64,000 bases of DNA from Aeromicrobium massiliense JC14 (GCF_000312105.1 NZ_HE978636.1:523642-587641); one strand, 5' to 3'; positions 34,219-43,712 are shown, counted from the first letter of the stretch. Notes: a model not told the origin generated them from the letters alone. Made by a program: numbers and translations.

Positions 34219-36312
34219 TCACGCTCCGGGGAGGGTCGAGACGAGCAGGTCGATGAGCTTGATGCCGACGAACGGCGCGACCACGCCGCCGACGCCGTAG
34301 ATCAGCAGGTTGCGGCGCAGCAGGGCCGAGGCCGAGCTGGGCGTGTAGCGGACGCCGCGGAGCGCCAGCGGGATCAGGGCGACGATGACGAGCGCGTTGA
34401 AGATGACCGCCGAGAGGATCGCCGACTCCGGGCTGCTCAGCCGCATCACGTTGAGCACGTCCAGACCGGGGAAGGCGACGACGAACATCGCCGGCAGGAT
34501 CGCGAAGTACTTGGCGACGTCGTTGGCGACGGAGAACGTCGTCAGCGCACCGCGGGTGATGAGCAGCTGCTTGCCGATCTCCACCACGTCGATGAGCTTG
34601 GTCGGGTCCGAGTCCAGGTCGACCATGTTGCCGGCCTCCTTGGCCGCGGTCGTGCCCGTGTTCATCGCGACGCCGACGTCGGCCTGCGCCAGCGCAGGCG
34701 CGTCGTTGGTGCCGTCGCCGCACATGGCGACCATGCGACCGCCCTCCTGCTCGCGGCGGATGAGCGCCAGCTTGTCCTCGGGCGTCGCCTCGGCCAGCAC
34801 GTCGTCCACACCGGCCTCCTCGGCGATGGCTGCCGCGGTGGTGGCGTTGTCGCCGGTGACCATCACCGTGCGGATGCCCATGGCCCGCAGCTCGGCGAAG
34901 CGCTCGCGCATGCCGTCCTTGACGACGTCCTTGAGGTGGACGACCCCCAGAACGCGCGGCACCTCGCCCGCGCGCTGCTCGGCGACGACCAGCGGCGTGC
35001 CGCCCGCGCGGCTGATGCCCTCGACGACGTCGCCGACCTGGTGCGGCACGACGCCCTGCTGCTCCTCGACCCAGCGGGCGACCGCCGACGCGGCCCCTTT
35101 GCGGACCGAGCGGCCCGGCAGGTCGACGCCGCTCATGCGGGTGGACGCCGAGAACGGCACGAGCGTGGCTGCCGCCGGCACCGGCGGGCGCGTGCCGTCG
35201 CCACGCACCAGGGCCACGATGCTGCGACCCTCCGGGGTCTCGTCGGCCAGCGACGAGAGCAGGGCCGCGTCGGCGAGCTCGGCGTCCGGCACGTCCGCGA
35301 CCGGCAGCACCGCGCAGGCCTGGCGGTTGCCGTAGGTGATCGTGCCGGTCTTGTCGAGCAGCAGCACGTCCACGTCGCCGGCGGCCTCGACCGCGCGGCC
35401 GGACATGGCCAGCACGTTGCGCTGCAGCAGCCGGTCCATGCCGGCGATGCCGATCGCCGACAGCAGCGCGCTGATCGTCGTGGGGATCAGGCACACCAGC
35501 AGCGCGGTCAGCACGAGCACGCCCTGGCCGGCGTCGCTGTAGCCGGCGACGAAGTGGAGCGTCACGACCACGACCAGGAAGATCGCGGTCAGCGACGACA
35601 GCAGCACGTTCAGCGCGATCTCGTTGGGGGTGCGCTGACGCTCGGAGCCCTCGACGAGCGCGATCATCCGGTCGACGAACGAGTGCCCGGGCTCGGACGA
35701 GATGCGCACGACGACGCGGTCGGACAGCACGATCGTGCCGCCGGTGACGGCCGAGCGGTCGCCGCCGGACTCGCGGATGACCGGGGCCGACTCGCCGGTG
35801 ACCGCCGACTCGTCGACCGACGCGACCCCCTCGACCACGTCGCCGTCGCCGGGGATGCGCTCCCCGGCGGTGACGACCACCAGGTCGCCCGGGCGCAGGG
35901 ACGTGCTGGGCACGACCTCGGCCGGCTGGTCGAGCAGCGAGCCGCGGGCGGGGTCGGGACGTCCGCTCAGGCGGTGCGCCGTCGTCTCCTCCTGCAGCGC
36001 GCGCAGGCTGTCGGCCTGGGCCTTGCCGCGACCCTCGGCCACGGCCTCGGCCAGGTTGCCGAACAGCACGGTCAGCCACAGCCAGATGGTCACGCCGACG
36101 CCCACGGTGCCGGGGTCGACGAGCGTCATGACGGTGGTCAGCACCGCGCCGAGCTCGACGACGAGCATGACCGGGCTGGCCAGCAGCGCGCGCGGGTCGA
36201 GCTTGCGCAGGGCGCTGGGCAGCGCCTCGCGCAGCTGGACGGGCAGGGGACGCCGCGCGGTGGCGGAGGCGGGTTCGGCCGGGGCCGGGCGGTTCAGGGT
36301 CTGGGTGTTCAC
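34219..36312 (-). CDS. kdpB: Potassium-transporting P-type ATPase subunit KdpB
   Basis: 697 residues, the catalytic subunit. The phosphorylated aspartate is D320 in [13 protein letters not shown], the actuator TGES sequence is at about 172-175, and [21 protein letters not shown] and [19 protein letters not shown] are characteristic of KdpB. About seven membrane helices. The start is GTG 36312, whose GTGA overlaps the kdpA stop; the frame remains open upstream but only as a kdpA shadow. Confidence 0.97.
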   Translation of the reverse strand: MNTQTLNRPAPAEPASATARRPLPVQLREALPSALRKLDPRALLASPVMLVVELGAVLTTVMTLVDPGTVGVGVTIWLWLTVLFGNLAEAVAEGRGKAQADSLRALQEETTAHRLSGRPDPARGSLLDQPAEVVPSTSLRPGDLVVVTAGERIPGDGDVVEGVASVDESAVTGESAPVIRESGGDRSAVTGGTIVLSDRVVVRISSEPGHSFVDRMIALVEGSERQRTPNEIALNVLLSSLTAIFLVVVVTLHFVAGYSDAGQGVLVLTALLVCLIPTTISALLSAIGIAGMDRLLQRNVLAMSGRAVEAAGDVDVLLLDKTGTITYGNRQACAVLPVADVPDAELADAALLSSLADETPEGRSIVALVRGDGTRPPVPAAATLVPFSASTRMSGVDLPGRSVRKGAASAVARWVEEQQGVVPHQVGDVVEGISRAGGTPLVVAEQRAGEVPRVLGVVHLKDVVKDGMRERFAELRAMGIRTVMVTGDNATTAAAIAEEAGVDDVLAEATPEDKLALIRREQEGGRMVAMCGDGTNDAPALAQADVGVAMNTGTTAAKEAGNMVDLDSDPTKLIDVVEIGKQLLITRGALTTFSVANDVAKYFAILPAMFVVAFPGLDVLNVMRLSSPESAILSAVIFNALVIVALIPLALRGVRYTPSSASALLRRNLLIYGVGGVVAPFVGIKLIDLLVSTLPGA

Positions 36313-37973
36313 GAGAGGGACTCCACGATCGGGCCGAGCACGAGCACCGGCACATAGGTCAGGCCGACCACCACGACGGCCACGCCCGAGAGCAGGACCA
36401 CGAAGAGCGGACGGTGGGTGGGCAGCGTGCCGGCACCGGCCGGCAGCCGCGGGGCGGCGGCGAAGCGTCCGGCCAGGGCCAGGACGAGCACGATCGGCAC
36501 GAAGCGGCCGAGCAGCATGCACGTGCCCAGCAGGGTGTTCCAGAACGGCGTGCCGGACGTCAGGCCGCCGAAGGCGCTGCCGTTGTTGTTGGCCGCGGAC
36601 GTCACGGCGTACAGCGCCTCGGACAGGCCGTGCGGCCCGGTCTCCTGCAGGCCGGCGACGCCCGGGGAGACGCTCAGCGCGAGCGCGGTGCCGACCAGCA
36701 CGAGCACGGGCGTCGTCAGCACGTACAGGGCGACGAGCACGATCTCGCGCTGGCCGATCTTCTTGCCCAGGTACTCGGGGGTGCGTCCGACCATGAGCCC
36801 GGCCAGGAACACCGCCACGACGGCGAGCACGAGCATCCCGTACAGGCCCGAGCCGACGCCGCCGGGCGCGATCTCGCCCAGCATCATGTTGAACATGGTC
36901 AGGCCGCCGCCGGGTGCGGTGAACGAGTCGTGCATGGCGTTGACCGCGCCGGTGGACGTGCCGGTGGTCGCGGCGCCGAACAGGGCCGAGCCCGCCTCGC
37001 CGAACCGCACCTCCTTGCCCTCCATCGCGCCGCCGGCCAGGGCCGGCACGGTGCCGGGAGCGGCCATCTCGGCCCAGGTCAGCAGCGCCGTGGAGGCACC
37101 GAGCAGCAGGGCCATGACGGCCAGGACGGCGCCGCCCTGGCGCCGGTCCTTCACGATGAGGCCGAACGCCCACGCCATGGCGAAGGGGATCAGCAGGATC
37201 AGGAAGATCTCGAGCAGGTTGGTGACCGGCGTCGGGTTCTCGAACGGGTGCGCGGAGTTCGCGTTGAAGAAGCCGCCCCCGTTCGTGCCGAGCTCCTTGA
37301 TCGCCTCCTGGCTGGCCACCGGTCCGCCGAGCACGGGCTGCGTGCCGCCGGTCAGCGTGGTCACGTCCCGCGGGCCGTGCCAGCTCTGCACCACGCCACC
37401 GACCGCGAGCGCGGTGGCGCCGAGCACGGCGATCGGCACGAGCACGCGGACGAGGCTGCGGACCAGGTCGGTCCAGAAGGAGCCGACCCGTCCGCCGGCC
37501 CGGCTGCGGGCCAGGCCGCGCGCGAACGCGGCGGCGACGCTCATGCCGACGGCGGCCGAGACGAAGTTCTGCACGGTGAGGCCGGCGGCCTGCAGCAGGT
37601 GGCCCGCGGCCGCCTCGCCGGAGTACCACTGCCAGTTGGTGTTGGCCACGAACGAGACCGCGGTGTTCCAGGCCCCGTCCGCGGGCAGCGGGTCGAGGCC
37701 CAGCGACAGCGGCAGGTGCGGCTGCAGGCGTCCGAGGCCGTGGAGGAGCAGCAGGCCGACGAGCGAGAAGCCGAGCACGCTCAGGGCGTAGGTGCGCCAG
37801 GACTGGTCGGCGTCGGGGTCGACGCGCAGCAGCCGGTAGGTGGCGCGCTCGGGCAGCAGGTGCCGCTCGGAGGTGTAGGTGCGGGCCAGGTGGCGGCCGA
37901 GCAGCGGGGTGGACAGGGCGAGGGCCGTGACGAGGATCGCGACCTGGCCGAGGGCGGGCAGCACGTCGCTCAT
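36309..37973 (-). CDS. kdpA: Potassium-transporting ATPase subunit KdpA
   Basis: 554 residues, the potassium-channel-like subunit with about ten membrane helices and four pore-like loops. Segments [56 protein letters not shown] and [14 protein letters not shown] form the selectivity filter region. The ATG at 37973 overlaps the kdpF stop, and the stop overlaps the kdpB start. Confidence 0.97.
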   Translation of the reverse strand: MSDVLPALGQVAILVTALALSTPLLGRHLARTYTSERHLLPERATYRLLRVDPDADQSWRTYALSVLGFSLVGLLLLHGLGRLQPHLPLSLGLDPLPADGAWNTAVSFVANTNWQWYSGEAAAGHLLQAAGLTVQNFVSAAVGMSVAAAFARGLARSRAGGRVGSFWTDLVRSLVRVLVPIAVLGATALAVGGVVQSWHGPRDVTTLTGGTQPVLGGPVASQEAIKELGTNGGGFFNANSAHPFENPTPVTNLLEIFLILLIPFAMAWAFGLIVKDRRQGGAVLAVMALLLGASTALLTWAEMAAPGTVPALAGGAMEGKEVRFGEAGSALFGAATTGTSTGAVNAMHDSFTAPGGGLTMFNMMLGEIAPGGVGSGLYGMLVLAVVAVFLAGLMVGRTPEYLGKKIGQREIVLVALYVLTTPVLVLVGTALALSVSPGVAGLQETGPHGLSEALYAVTSAANNNGSAFGGLTSGTPFWNTLLGTCMLLGRFVPIVLVLALAGRFAAAPRLPAGAGTLPTHRPLFVVLLSGVAVVVVGLTYVPVLVLGPIVESLS

Positions 37974-38062
37974 CGCTGCGCCCTCCTGTCCAGGAGGTCG
38001 ACCAGCAGGGCGAGCAGGGTGAAGGCTCCCACGGTGAGGAGCACGTAGAGGACGTCGAGCAC
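37970..38062 (-). CDS. kdpF: KdpF, 30-residue membrane subunit
   Basis: A GTG start at 38062 opens a 30-codon frame ([20 protein letters not shown] followed by [10 protein letters not shown]) whose TGA overlaps the kdpA ATG (ATGA). One hydrophobic helix then a basic end is the KdpF layout, and kdpF is the first gene of kdp operons. It is known to stabilise the KdpABC complex. Confidence 0.88.
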   Translation of the reverse strand: MLDVLYVLLTVGAFTLLALLVDLLDRRAQR

Positions 38063-38100
38063 GCCCCGTTCCTACGCCCGGACGACGCCAGACCTCAGGG

Positions 38101-38141
38101 TCCTTGATGCTTCCTTGACGCCGTCCGTCCGGTTCCTGACG
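38101..38141 (-). promoter_or_regulatory. Phased direct repeats upstream of kdpF, candidate KdpE site
   Basis: On the + strand TCCTTGA occurs at 38101-38107 and 38112-38118 (11 bases apart), with a degenerate TCCTGA at 38134-38139 (22 bases further). Direct repeats on one helical face are how OmpR-type regulators bind. They lie 39-77 bases before the kdpF start. Confidence 0.5.
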
Positions 38142-38163
38142 GCATCCCTACGCCCGGGAACGA

Positions 38164-38199
38164 CGGAGGGACCACGCTCGGTCGAGCGTGGTCCCTCCG
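38164..38199. terminator. Strong hairpin between the acyl-CoA dehydrogenase gene and the kdp promoter
   Basis: CGGAGGGACCACGCTCG (38164-38180) is exactly complementary to 38183-38199, giving a stem of about 15 bp with a small loop, about 33 bases beyond the acyl-CoA dehydrogenase stop. Confidence 0.8.
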
Positions 38200-38231
38200 C
38201 GTCCGCGCCGGGACGGGTCCCGGCCGGGGTC

Positions 38232-39374
38232 CTACAGGCCCATCGAGCGGCCGACGATCTCCTTCATGATTTCGGTCGTGCCGCCGTAGATCGTCTGGAT
38301 GCGGCTGTCGGTGTAGGCCTTCGAGATCGGGTACTCGGTCATGAACCCGTAGCCGCCGTGCAGCTGCAGGCACTGCGCCGCGGCCTTGTTCTGCAGCTCG
38401 GTGGTCCACCACTTGCCCATGGCCGCCTCCTCGGCGGTCAGCTCGCCGCGGTTGTGCGCCGCGATGCTGGCGTCGACGAACGACTGGCCGATGCGGTACT
38501 CGGTCTCCAGCGAGGCAAGCACGAAGCGGCTGTTCTGGAACGAGCCGATCGGCTTTCCGAACGCCTTGCGCTCCTTCACGTAGTCCAGCGTCATGTCCAG
38601 GATCGCGCGGGTCGCGGCCATCGCGCCGACCGAGATGGCCAGGCGCTCCTGCGGCAGGTTCTGCATCAGGTAGATGAAGCCGTGGCCCTCCTGGCCGAGC
38701 AGGTTCTCGACCGGCACGCGGACGTCGTCGAAGAACAGCTCGGCGGTGTCCTGCGCCTTGAGCCCCATCTTGTCCAGGTTGCGGCCGCGCTCGAAGCCCT
38801 CCATGCCGCGCTCGACCACGATGAGCGAGACGCCCATGGCACCGGCGGACGGGTCGGTCTTGGCCGCGACGATCACCAGGTCGGACAGGATGCCGTTGGA
38901 GATGAACGTCTTCGCGCCGTTGAGCACGTAGTGGTCGCCGTCGCGCACCGCGGTGGTGGCGATGCTCTGCAGGTCCGACCCGGTGCCCGGCTCGGTCATG
39001 GCGATCGCGCTGATGATCTCGCCGGTGCAGAACGGTGGGAACCAGCGTGCCCGCTGCTCGTCGTTGGCGAGCGCGAGCAGGTAGCTGGAGACCAGGTCGG
39101 TGTGCAGCACGAAGCCGACGCCGCTGGCGCCGATGCGGGCCAGCTCCTCGGACAGGATCGCGTTGAACCGGAAGTCGTGGATGCCGCCGCCGCCGTGCTC
39201 CTCGGGCATCATGAAGCCGAGCAGGCCGAGCTCGCCGGCCTTGCGCCACAGCTCGCGCGAGACGACGCCGTCCTTCTCCCACTGCTCGTGGTTCGGCGCG
39301 ACCTCCTTCTCGAAGAACGCGCGGACGGTGTCGCGGAAGGCGTCGTGGTCGGGCTCGAAGATGTCGCGCTGCAT
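38232..39374 (-). CDS. Acyl-CoA dehydrogenase
   Basis: 380 residues, FAD-dependent, catalysing the first beta-oxidation step and passing electrons to ETF. Seen: AMTEPGTGSDLQSI and FISNG (FAD/substrate region), the helical bundle RLAISVGAMAATRAI...ERKAFGKPIGSFQ, LHGGYGF, and the catalytic base E368 in YGGTTEIMKEIVGRSM. The ATG at 39374 is chosen because GAGGAG lies seven bases upstream; an earlier GTG overlaps that site. Monocistronic, with a TGACA-N7-TGTCA dyad in its promoter. Confidence 0.95.
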   Translation of the reverse strand: MQRDIFEPDHDAFRDTVRAFFEKEVAPNHEQWEKDGVVSRELWRKAGELGLLGFMMPEEHGGGGIHDFRFNAILSEELARIGASGVGFVLHTDLVSSYLLALANDEQRARWFPPFCTGEIISAIAMTEPGTGSDLQSIATTAVRDGDHYVLNGAKTFISNGILSDLVIVAAKTDPSAGAMGVSLIVVERGMEGFERGRNLDKMGLKAQDTAELFFDDVRVPVENLLGQEGHGFIYLMQNLPQERLAISVGAMAATRAILDMTLDYVKERKAFGKPIGSFQNSRFVLASLETEYRIGQSFVDASIAAHNRGELTAEEAAMGKWWTTELQNKAAAQCLQLHGGYGFMTEYPISKAYTDSRIQTIYGGTTEIMKEIVGRSMGL

Positions 39375-39405
39375 GGTGATGCTCCTCACTGTGGAGGGCC
39401 CATCC

Positions 39406-39432
39406 TGACAGTGGCGCTGTCATGGTCGCAAG
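39406..39432 (-). promoter_or_regulatory. Acyl-CoA dehydrogenase promoter with TGACA-N7-TGTCA dyad
   Basis: On the minus strand TTGCGA (complement of 39427-39432), 18 bases, then CAGGAT. The dyad (39406-39422, arms TGACAG/CTGTCA) fills the spacer, the geometry typical of MerR-type control. Confidence 0.55.
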
Positions 39433-39541
39433 GGACCATCGGCCAGCGGAGGGGGACGAGCGGCCAGCGTCCGGCCCGCGCGGGCTCCCTCGCCCTTGAC
39501 TAGGGTGCGAGAGCACGGACGACGACAGGAGTGACGGGGAC

Positions 39542-40732
39542 GTGGAGCAGCACGACGTGGTCGAGGCCGAGCAGCGCCGGCTGCGCGCGGTGGAGAACGT
39601 GGGCGTCCTGGACGACGCCCACCAGCAGCGGCTGGACCGCCTGACCCGCACGGCGCAGGTCGCCTTCGACGTGCCAGCGTCCTCGATCACGCTGATCGAG
39701 GCCGACCAGGCTTGGTACCCGACCATCCGCGGCCTGCCGAGCGCCCCGGTGCCGCGCAAGGACACCTACTGCAGCCGCGCCATCGAGCTGGAGACCGTCG
39801 TGGTGTCGAACGACACCGCCGCCGACCCCCGCTTCATGGACCTGCCCTTCGCCACCGGCGAGGGGGCGCTGCGCTTCTACGCCGCGCGCGTTCTGCGCGA
39901 CCCGGCCGGCAACGCGCTGGGCACGTTCTGCCTGTTCGACGTCCGGCCGCGCGAGTTCAGCGAGCGCGAGATGCGGCTGCTGGACGAGCTGGGCGGCTGG
40001 GCCGAGTCCGAGCTGCTCGCGTCGGCGGAGATGACCCGCGCGCACATGGTGCAGGCGGCGATGCTGCCGGAGGCCCCGCTCGAGCTCGACGAGTGGCAGG
40101 TCGAGGGCGTCTGCACGCCGGCCCAGGCCGTCGGCGGCGACTACTTCGACTACTCGGTCGACGACGGGCTGCTGAGCTTCGGCCTGGCCGACGTGATGGG
40201 CAAGGGCACGTCGGCCGCGCTCATCGGCGCGGGCGTCCGGGTCGGCCTGCGCGCGGCCCGCAGCGCCGTCGCGGACGGCGCCGACCTGGGCCGCGTCATC
40301 ACGCTGCTCGAGGAGGGCAGCATCGCCGACCTGGACCGCGCCGGCTCGTTCGTGACCCTGTTCGAGGGCATCGCCGACCTGGCGTCCGGCGAGCTGCGCT
40401 GGGTCGACGCGGGGCTCGGGCTCACCGTGCTCGTGCGGGCCGACGGCACCGCCGAGCAGATGCGCGGTGAGGACCTGCCGCTGGGCGTCGTCCCCGGCCG
40501 CGGGTTCACCGAGCACGTCACCCGGATGGAGCCGGGCGACCGGCTCGTGGTGTTCAGCGACGGCGTGCTCGACCTGCTGGACGACGAGAATCGCTGGCTG
40601 GAGCCGGTCGCCGACCTCGTCCGCCAGCACGCCGCTCCCCGCGACCTGTTCGCCGCGGTCAACACGCTGGCGCGCACCCGGATGCCGATGGACGACATCA
40701 CGCTGCTGTCGGTCTACCGCCGCCCGGCCTGA
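39542..40732 (+). CDS. GAF-domain PP2C/SpoIIE-type serine phosphatase
   Basis: 396 residues, soluble. A GAF domain (about 15-165) contains VPASSITLIEADQAWYPTIRGLP, CSRAIE and GNALGTFCLFD. A SpoIIE/RsbU phosphatase domain (about 190-395) has GGDYFDYSVDDGLLSFGLADVMGKGTSAAL and GDRLVVFSDGVLDL with the metal-binding aspartates. It likely dephosphorylates an anti-sigma-factor antagonist in a general-stress cascade, gated by whatever its GAF domain binds; no partner gene is adjacent. Start GTG 39542, with AGGAG about ten bases upstream. A hairpin follows its stop. Confidence 0.92.
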   Translation: MEQHDVVEAEQRRLRAVENVGVLDDAHQQRLDRLTRTAQVAFDVPASSITLIEADQAWYPTIRGLPSAPVPRKDTYCSRAIELETVVVSNDTAADPRFMDLPFATGEGALRFYAARVLRDPAGNALGTFCLFDVRPREFSEREMRLLDELGGWAESELLASAEMTRAHMVQAAMLPEAPLELDEWQVEGVCTPAQAVGGDYFDYSVDDGLLSFGLADVMGKGTSAALIGAGVRVGLRAARSAVADGADLGRVITLLEEGSIADLDRAGSFVTLFEGIADLASGELRWVDAGLGLTVLVRADGTAEQMRGEDLPLGVVPGRGFTEHVTRMEPGDRLVVFSDGVLDLLDDENRWLEPVADLVRQHAAPRDLFAAVNTLARTRMPMDDITLLSVYRRPA

Positions 40733-40733
40733 C

Positions 40734-40751
40734 GCGCGGGGTTCCCCGCGC
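40734..40751 (+). terminator. Hairpin after the phosphatase gene
   Basis: GCGCGGGG (40734-40741) and CCCCGCGC (40744-40751) are perfect complements around TT, immediately after the stop. Confidence 0.6.
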
Positions 40752-40761
40752 TCCCGGCATG

Positions 40762-40778
40762 TGACATCCTGCGTGTCA
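40762..40778. promoter_or_regulatory. TGACA-N7-TGTCA dyad upstream of an alpha/beta hydrolase gene
   Basis: TGACA (40762-40766) and TGTCA (40774-40778), extended to GTGACA/TGTCAC, 22 bases before the ATG. Same dyad as at 29515 and 39406. Confidence 0.5.
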
Positions 40779-40799
40779 CGTACCGACCCGAGGAGCCCG

Positions 40800-41606
40800 A
40801 TGACGACCACCGCGACCCCGATCCAGCGCCTGGCCACCACCCGCAAGGGGACCGGGGAGCCGCTGCTCCTGCTGCACGGCATCGGTCACCGCCGCCAGGC
40901 CTGGGACCCGGTGCTCGCGCGCCTCGCCGAGTCCTACGACGTCATCGCCGCCGACCTGCCGGGCTTCGGCGAGTCCGACCCGTTCCCGCCGGGATCGACG
41001 ATCGACATGGACGCCGCCTGCCGCGCCGTCGTGGCCGAGCTGGAGCGGCTGGGCATCTCCAAGCCGCACGTCATGGGCAACTCGCTCGGTGGGGCGATGG
41101 CCCTGGAGCTGGCCCAGCGCGGCCACGCCGCGTCGGTGGTGGCACTCAGCCCGGCCGGGTTCTTCCGCCACCTGGGCGACCGCCTGCAGGCGCTCGGCGT
41201 GCTGGCCGTGCTCAAGGGCACGGCCTCGGCGCCCGCGGCCGTGCTGCGCCGCGTCACCGCGACGCGCCTGGGGCGCCGGCTCGCCGGCATGGCGCTGTTC
41301 ACCCACACCGAGCGGCTGGACGCCGACGGCATGTACGGCGACTCGCTCGCGCTCCGGGACGGGTCGGCGTTCTGGCCGATCGCGCGCTCCGGGGCGACCT
41401 ACAACTTCCACGGCACCGTCGACGTGCCGGTGACGGTGGCCTGGGGCACGCGCGACCGCATCCTGCGCCACGGACAGAGCAGCCGTGCCCGACGCCAGCT
41501 GGCCGACGCGCGTCACGTCGACCTGCTCGGCGCCGGGCACGTGCCGATGATCGACGAGCCGGACACGATCGTCCGGCTCGTCCAGGAGACCACCGCCCGG
41601 GCCTAG
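40800..41606 (+). CDS. Alpha/beta hydrolase
   Basis: 268 residues. LLLLHGIGHRRQAWDPVL holds the oxyanion hole, the nucleophile elbow is GNSLGG (about S100), the acid lies in WGTRDRI, and the histidine in GAGHVPMIDEP. GAGGAG about six bases before the ATG at 40800 sets the start. The promoter dyad links it with fatty-acid genes, so an ester or lipid substrate is plausible but unproven. Convergent with the aldo/keto reductase gene. Confidence 0.9.
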   Translation: MTTTATPIQRLATTRKGTGEPLLLLHGIGHRRQAWDPVLARLAESYDVIAADLPGFGESDPFPPGSTIDMDAACRAVVAELERLGISKPHVMGNSLGGAMALELAQRGHAASVVALSPAGFFRHLGDRLQALGVLAVLKGTASAPAAVLRRVTATRLGRRLAGMALFTHTERLDADGMYGDSLALRDGSAFWPIARSGATYNFHGTVDVPVTVAWGTRDRILRHGQSSRARRQLADARHVDLLGAGHVPMIDEPDTIVRLVQETTARA

Positions 41607-41622
41607 CGCCCGGGCGCCGGGC

Positions 41623-42456
41623 TCACGGGATCCAGTTGAAGGTGTCCGGGTCCGGGCCGGTGCGGTGTCCCTTGTCCAGGGCCGCGATCGCGTCGACGTC
41701 GGCCTGGTCGAGCTCGAAGTCGAACAGCGCGAAGTTCTCCTCCACGCGCGAGCGGGTGACCGACTTGGGGAAGACGATGTCGCCCCGCTGGATGGCCCAG
41801 CGCAGCGTCACCTGGGCCGGCGTGCGGCCGACCTTGCGGGCGATCTCGGTGATCGTCGGGTCGTCCAGCACCTGGCCCTGGGCGATCGGCGACCACGCCT
41901 CGATCGCGATGCCCTTGTCGGCCGAGTAGGAGCGCACGGCCTCGTTGGTCAGGTACGGGTGCACCTCGACCTGGTTCACGGCCGGGACGACCTCGGCCGT
42001 CTCGAGCAGCCGGTCCAGGTGGGCCGGCTGGAAGTTCGAGACGCCGATGGCGCGGACCTTGCCCGACGCGGCGATCTCCTCCATGGCCTTCCAGGTGTCG
42101 ACGTAGTCGATGTCGATGCCCGGCAGCGGCCAGTGCACGAGGAACAGGTCGACGTACTCGCCGCCGAGCTTCTCGAGCGTCTCGTCGAACGAGCGCAGCG
42201 CGTCCTCACGGGCGTGGTGGCCGTTGTTGAGCTTGCTGGTGATGAAGACGTCCTCGCGGGCCAGGCCGGACGCGGCCAGCGCCTCGCCGACGCCCGCCTC
42301 GTTGCCGTACATCTGCGCCGTGTCGACGTGCCGGTAGCCGACCTCGAAGGCGGTGAGCACCGCGTCCTTCGTCTCGGCCGGGTCGACCTGGTACACGCCG
42401 AAGCCCAGCTGGGGGATCTCGACGCCGTTGTTCAGGGTGATGGTGGGAACGGTCAT
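41623..42456 (-). CDS. Aldo/keto reductase
   Basis: 277 residues, AKR5-like (2,5-diketo-gluconate reductase type) TIM barrel using NADPH. The catalytic tetrad is complete: D45, Y50 (DTAQMYGNE), K75 (TSKLNN) and H108 (LVHWPL). IGVSNFQPAHLDRLL and VNQVEVHPYL are typical, as is the C-terminal cofactor clamp FPKSVTRSRVEENFALFDFEL. The start is leaderless (TATGGT six bases before ATG). Divergent from the flavoprotein gene. Confidence 0.95.
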   Translation of the reverse strand: MTVPTITLNNGVEIPQLGFGVYQVDPAETKDAVLTAFEVGYRHVDTAQMYGNEAGVGEALAASGLAREDVFITSKLNNGHHAREDALRSFDETLEKLGGEYVDLFLVHWPLPGIDIDYVDTWKAMEEIAASGKVRAIGVSNFQPAHLDRLLETAEVVPAVNQVEVHPYLTNEAVRSYSADKGIAIEAWSPIAQGQVLDDPTITEIARKVGRTPAQVTLRWAIQRGDIVFPKSVTRSRVEENFALFDFELDQADVDAIAALDKGHRTGPDPDTFNWIP

Positions 42457-42468
42457 GAGCCCACCATA
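42457..42468 (-). promoter_or_regulatory. Leaderless-type -10 for the aldo/keto reductase gene
   Basis: On the minus strand TATGGT (complement of 42463-42468), six bases, then ATG at 42456. Confidence 0.45.
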
Positions 42469-42542
42469 GAACCGCTCGCAAATACCCGCGCGTGCAACCA
42501 GTTGCCGGGCATCTTTCGCGCCGTCCGGGCGTTGCAGCAGGC

Positions 42543-43604
42543 GTGGACGTCCTCGACAGCGTGGTCACCGGTGCCGGTCAGGCGGGGTTGTCGGCGTCGT
42601 TCCACCTGCGCCGGCTGGGTCTGGAGCACGTGGTCCTGGACGCCGACGCGGCCCCCGGCGGCGCCTGGCAGCACCGTTGGGACTCGCTCACCATGCACGA
42701 CGTCCACGGCGTCGCCGACCTGCCCGGCCTCGAGCGCGAGGGCGGTGACGGCGCCGACCGCGCCAACGAGGCGGTGCCCGCGTACTTCGCCGACTACGAG
42801 CGCCGCTTCGACCTGCCCGTCGTCCGTCCCGTCCGGGTCGAGCGCGTCGAGCGCGACGGCGACCTGCTCGTCGTCCGCGCGGACGGCCGCGCCTGGCGCA
42901 CCCGGACGCTCGTCAACGCCACCGGCACCTGGACCCACCCGTTCTGGCCGCACTACCCCGGCATGGAGACCTTCGTCGGCGAGCAGGTGCACACCGCGCA
43001 GTTCCCCGGCGGCGAGCACTTCCGCGGCGTCCGGACGCTGGTGGTCGGTGGCGGCGCCTCGGCCGTGCAGCACCTCGGCGAGCTGGCGCCGGTCACCGAC
43101 ACCCTGTGGGTCACCCGCCGCCCGCCCGTGTGGCGCACCGGCGAGTTCACCCCCGAGGCCGGCCACGAGGCCGTCGCCCTCGTCGAGGAGCGGGTGCGCC
43201 AGGGTCTTCCGCCGCAGAGCGTCGTGAGCGTGACCGGGCTGATGCTGCGCGAGCAGGAGCGCGAGGCCGAGCGGCTCGGCGCCTACGCCGACCGTCGCGA
43301 CCCGTTCGTGCGCGTCGAGCCCGACGGCGTGCGCTGGGCCGACGGCACGTTCGAGCCGGTCGGCGCGATCGTGTGGGCCACGGGGTTCCGTCCGGCGGTC
43401 GCCCACCTGGCGCCGCTGCGGCTGCGCAGCGAGCACGGCGGCATCCAGCTCGACGGCACGACGTCGGTGGCCGACCCCCGGGTGCAGCTCGTCGGGTACG
43501 GACCCTCGGCGTCGACGATCGGTGCGAACCGGGCCGGGCGCACCGCCGCCCTCGGCGTCCGCCGCGCCCTGCGCGCCGTGCCCGAGGCCGCTCCCGCTCC
43601 CTGA
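42543..43604 (+). CDS. FAD-dependent NAD(P)-binding oxidoreductase (monooxygenase-like)
   Basis: 353 residues. The FAD loop VVTGAGQAG is at residues 8-15, followed by LGLEHVVLDADAAPGGAWQHRWDSL. The NADPH loop TLVVGGGASAVQHLGEL is near 165, and WATGFRPAVAHL near 280 corresponds to the ATG motif of flavin monooxygenases. The Baeyer-Villiger fingerprint FxGxxxHxxxW is seen only partly (GEQVHTAQFPGG). The start at GTG 42543 places the FAD strand at the N-terminus as usual; an upstream in-frame GTG at 42492 is the alternative. Substrate unknown. Confidence 0.85.
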   Translation: MDVLDSVVTGAGQAGLSASFHLRRLGLEHVVLDADAAPGGAWQHRWDSLTMHDVHGVADLPGLEREGGDGADRANEAVPAYFADYERRFDLPVVRPVRVERVERDGDLLVVRADGRAWRTRTLVNATGTWTHPFWPHYPGMETFVGEQVHTAQFPGGEHFRGVRTLVVGGGASAVQHLGELAPVTDTLWVTRRPPVWRTGEFTPEAGHEAVALVEERVRQGLPPQSVVSVTGLMLREQEREAERLGAYADRRDPFVRVEPDGVRWADGTFEPVGAIVWATGFRPAVAHLAPLRLRSEHGGIQLDGTTSVADPRVQLVGYGPSASTIGANRAGRTAALGVRRALRAVPEAAPAP

Positions 43605-43608
43605 GACC

Positions 43609-43623
43609 GGGGAAAGGTTCCCC
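43609..43623 (+). terminator. Short hairpin after the flavoprotein gene
   Basis: GGGGAA-AGG-TTCCCC, a 6-bp perfect stem just after the stop codon. Confidence 0.4.
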
Positions 43624-43712
43624 AGTGGCAGGGATGTGCCCGCCTGGCGGGACCCGTACGGTCTCCATCCCGATCGCGCCACCGACGGCCGATCTCCCGA
43701 CCAGGAGACCTC

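Noticed and set aside
34219-37629. Apparent KdpA-KdpB fusion frame of 1136 codons
   Set aside because: The upstream part is an R/G/P-rich shadow of kdpA; the real kdpB starts at GTG 36312, overlapping the kdpA stop.
38071-38157. Direct repeat CCTACGCCCGG (38071 and 38147) as a regulatory or recombination site
   Set aside because: Eleven GC-rich bases twice in 90 is weak evidence; no related copies in the rest of the gap and no associated element.
41590-41622. GCCCGGGC-rich palindromes at the end of the hydrolase gene as a terminator
   Set aside because: Largely within the coding end; several alternative foldings, no clear single stem.
42494-42505. GCAAC-CA-GTTGC dyad between the aldo/keto reductase and flavoprotein genes
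   Set aside because: Only five-base arms; expected by chance in a window of this size, with no regulator adjacent.
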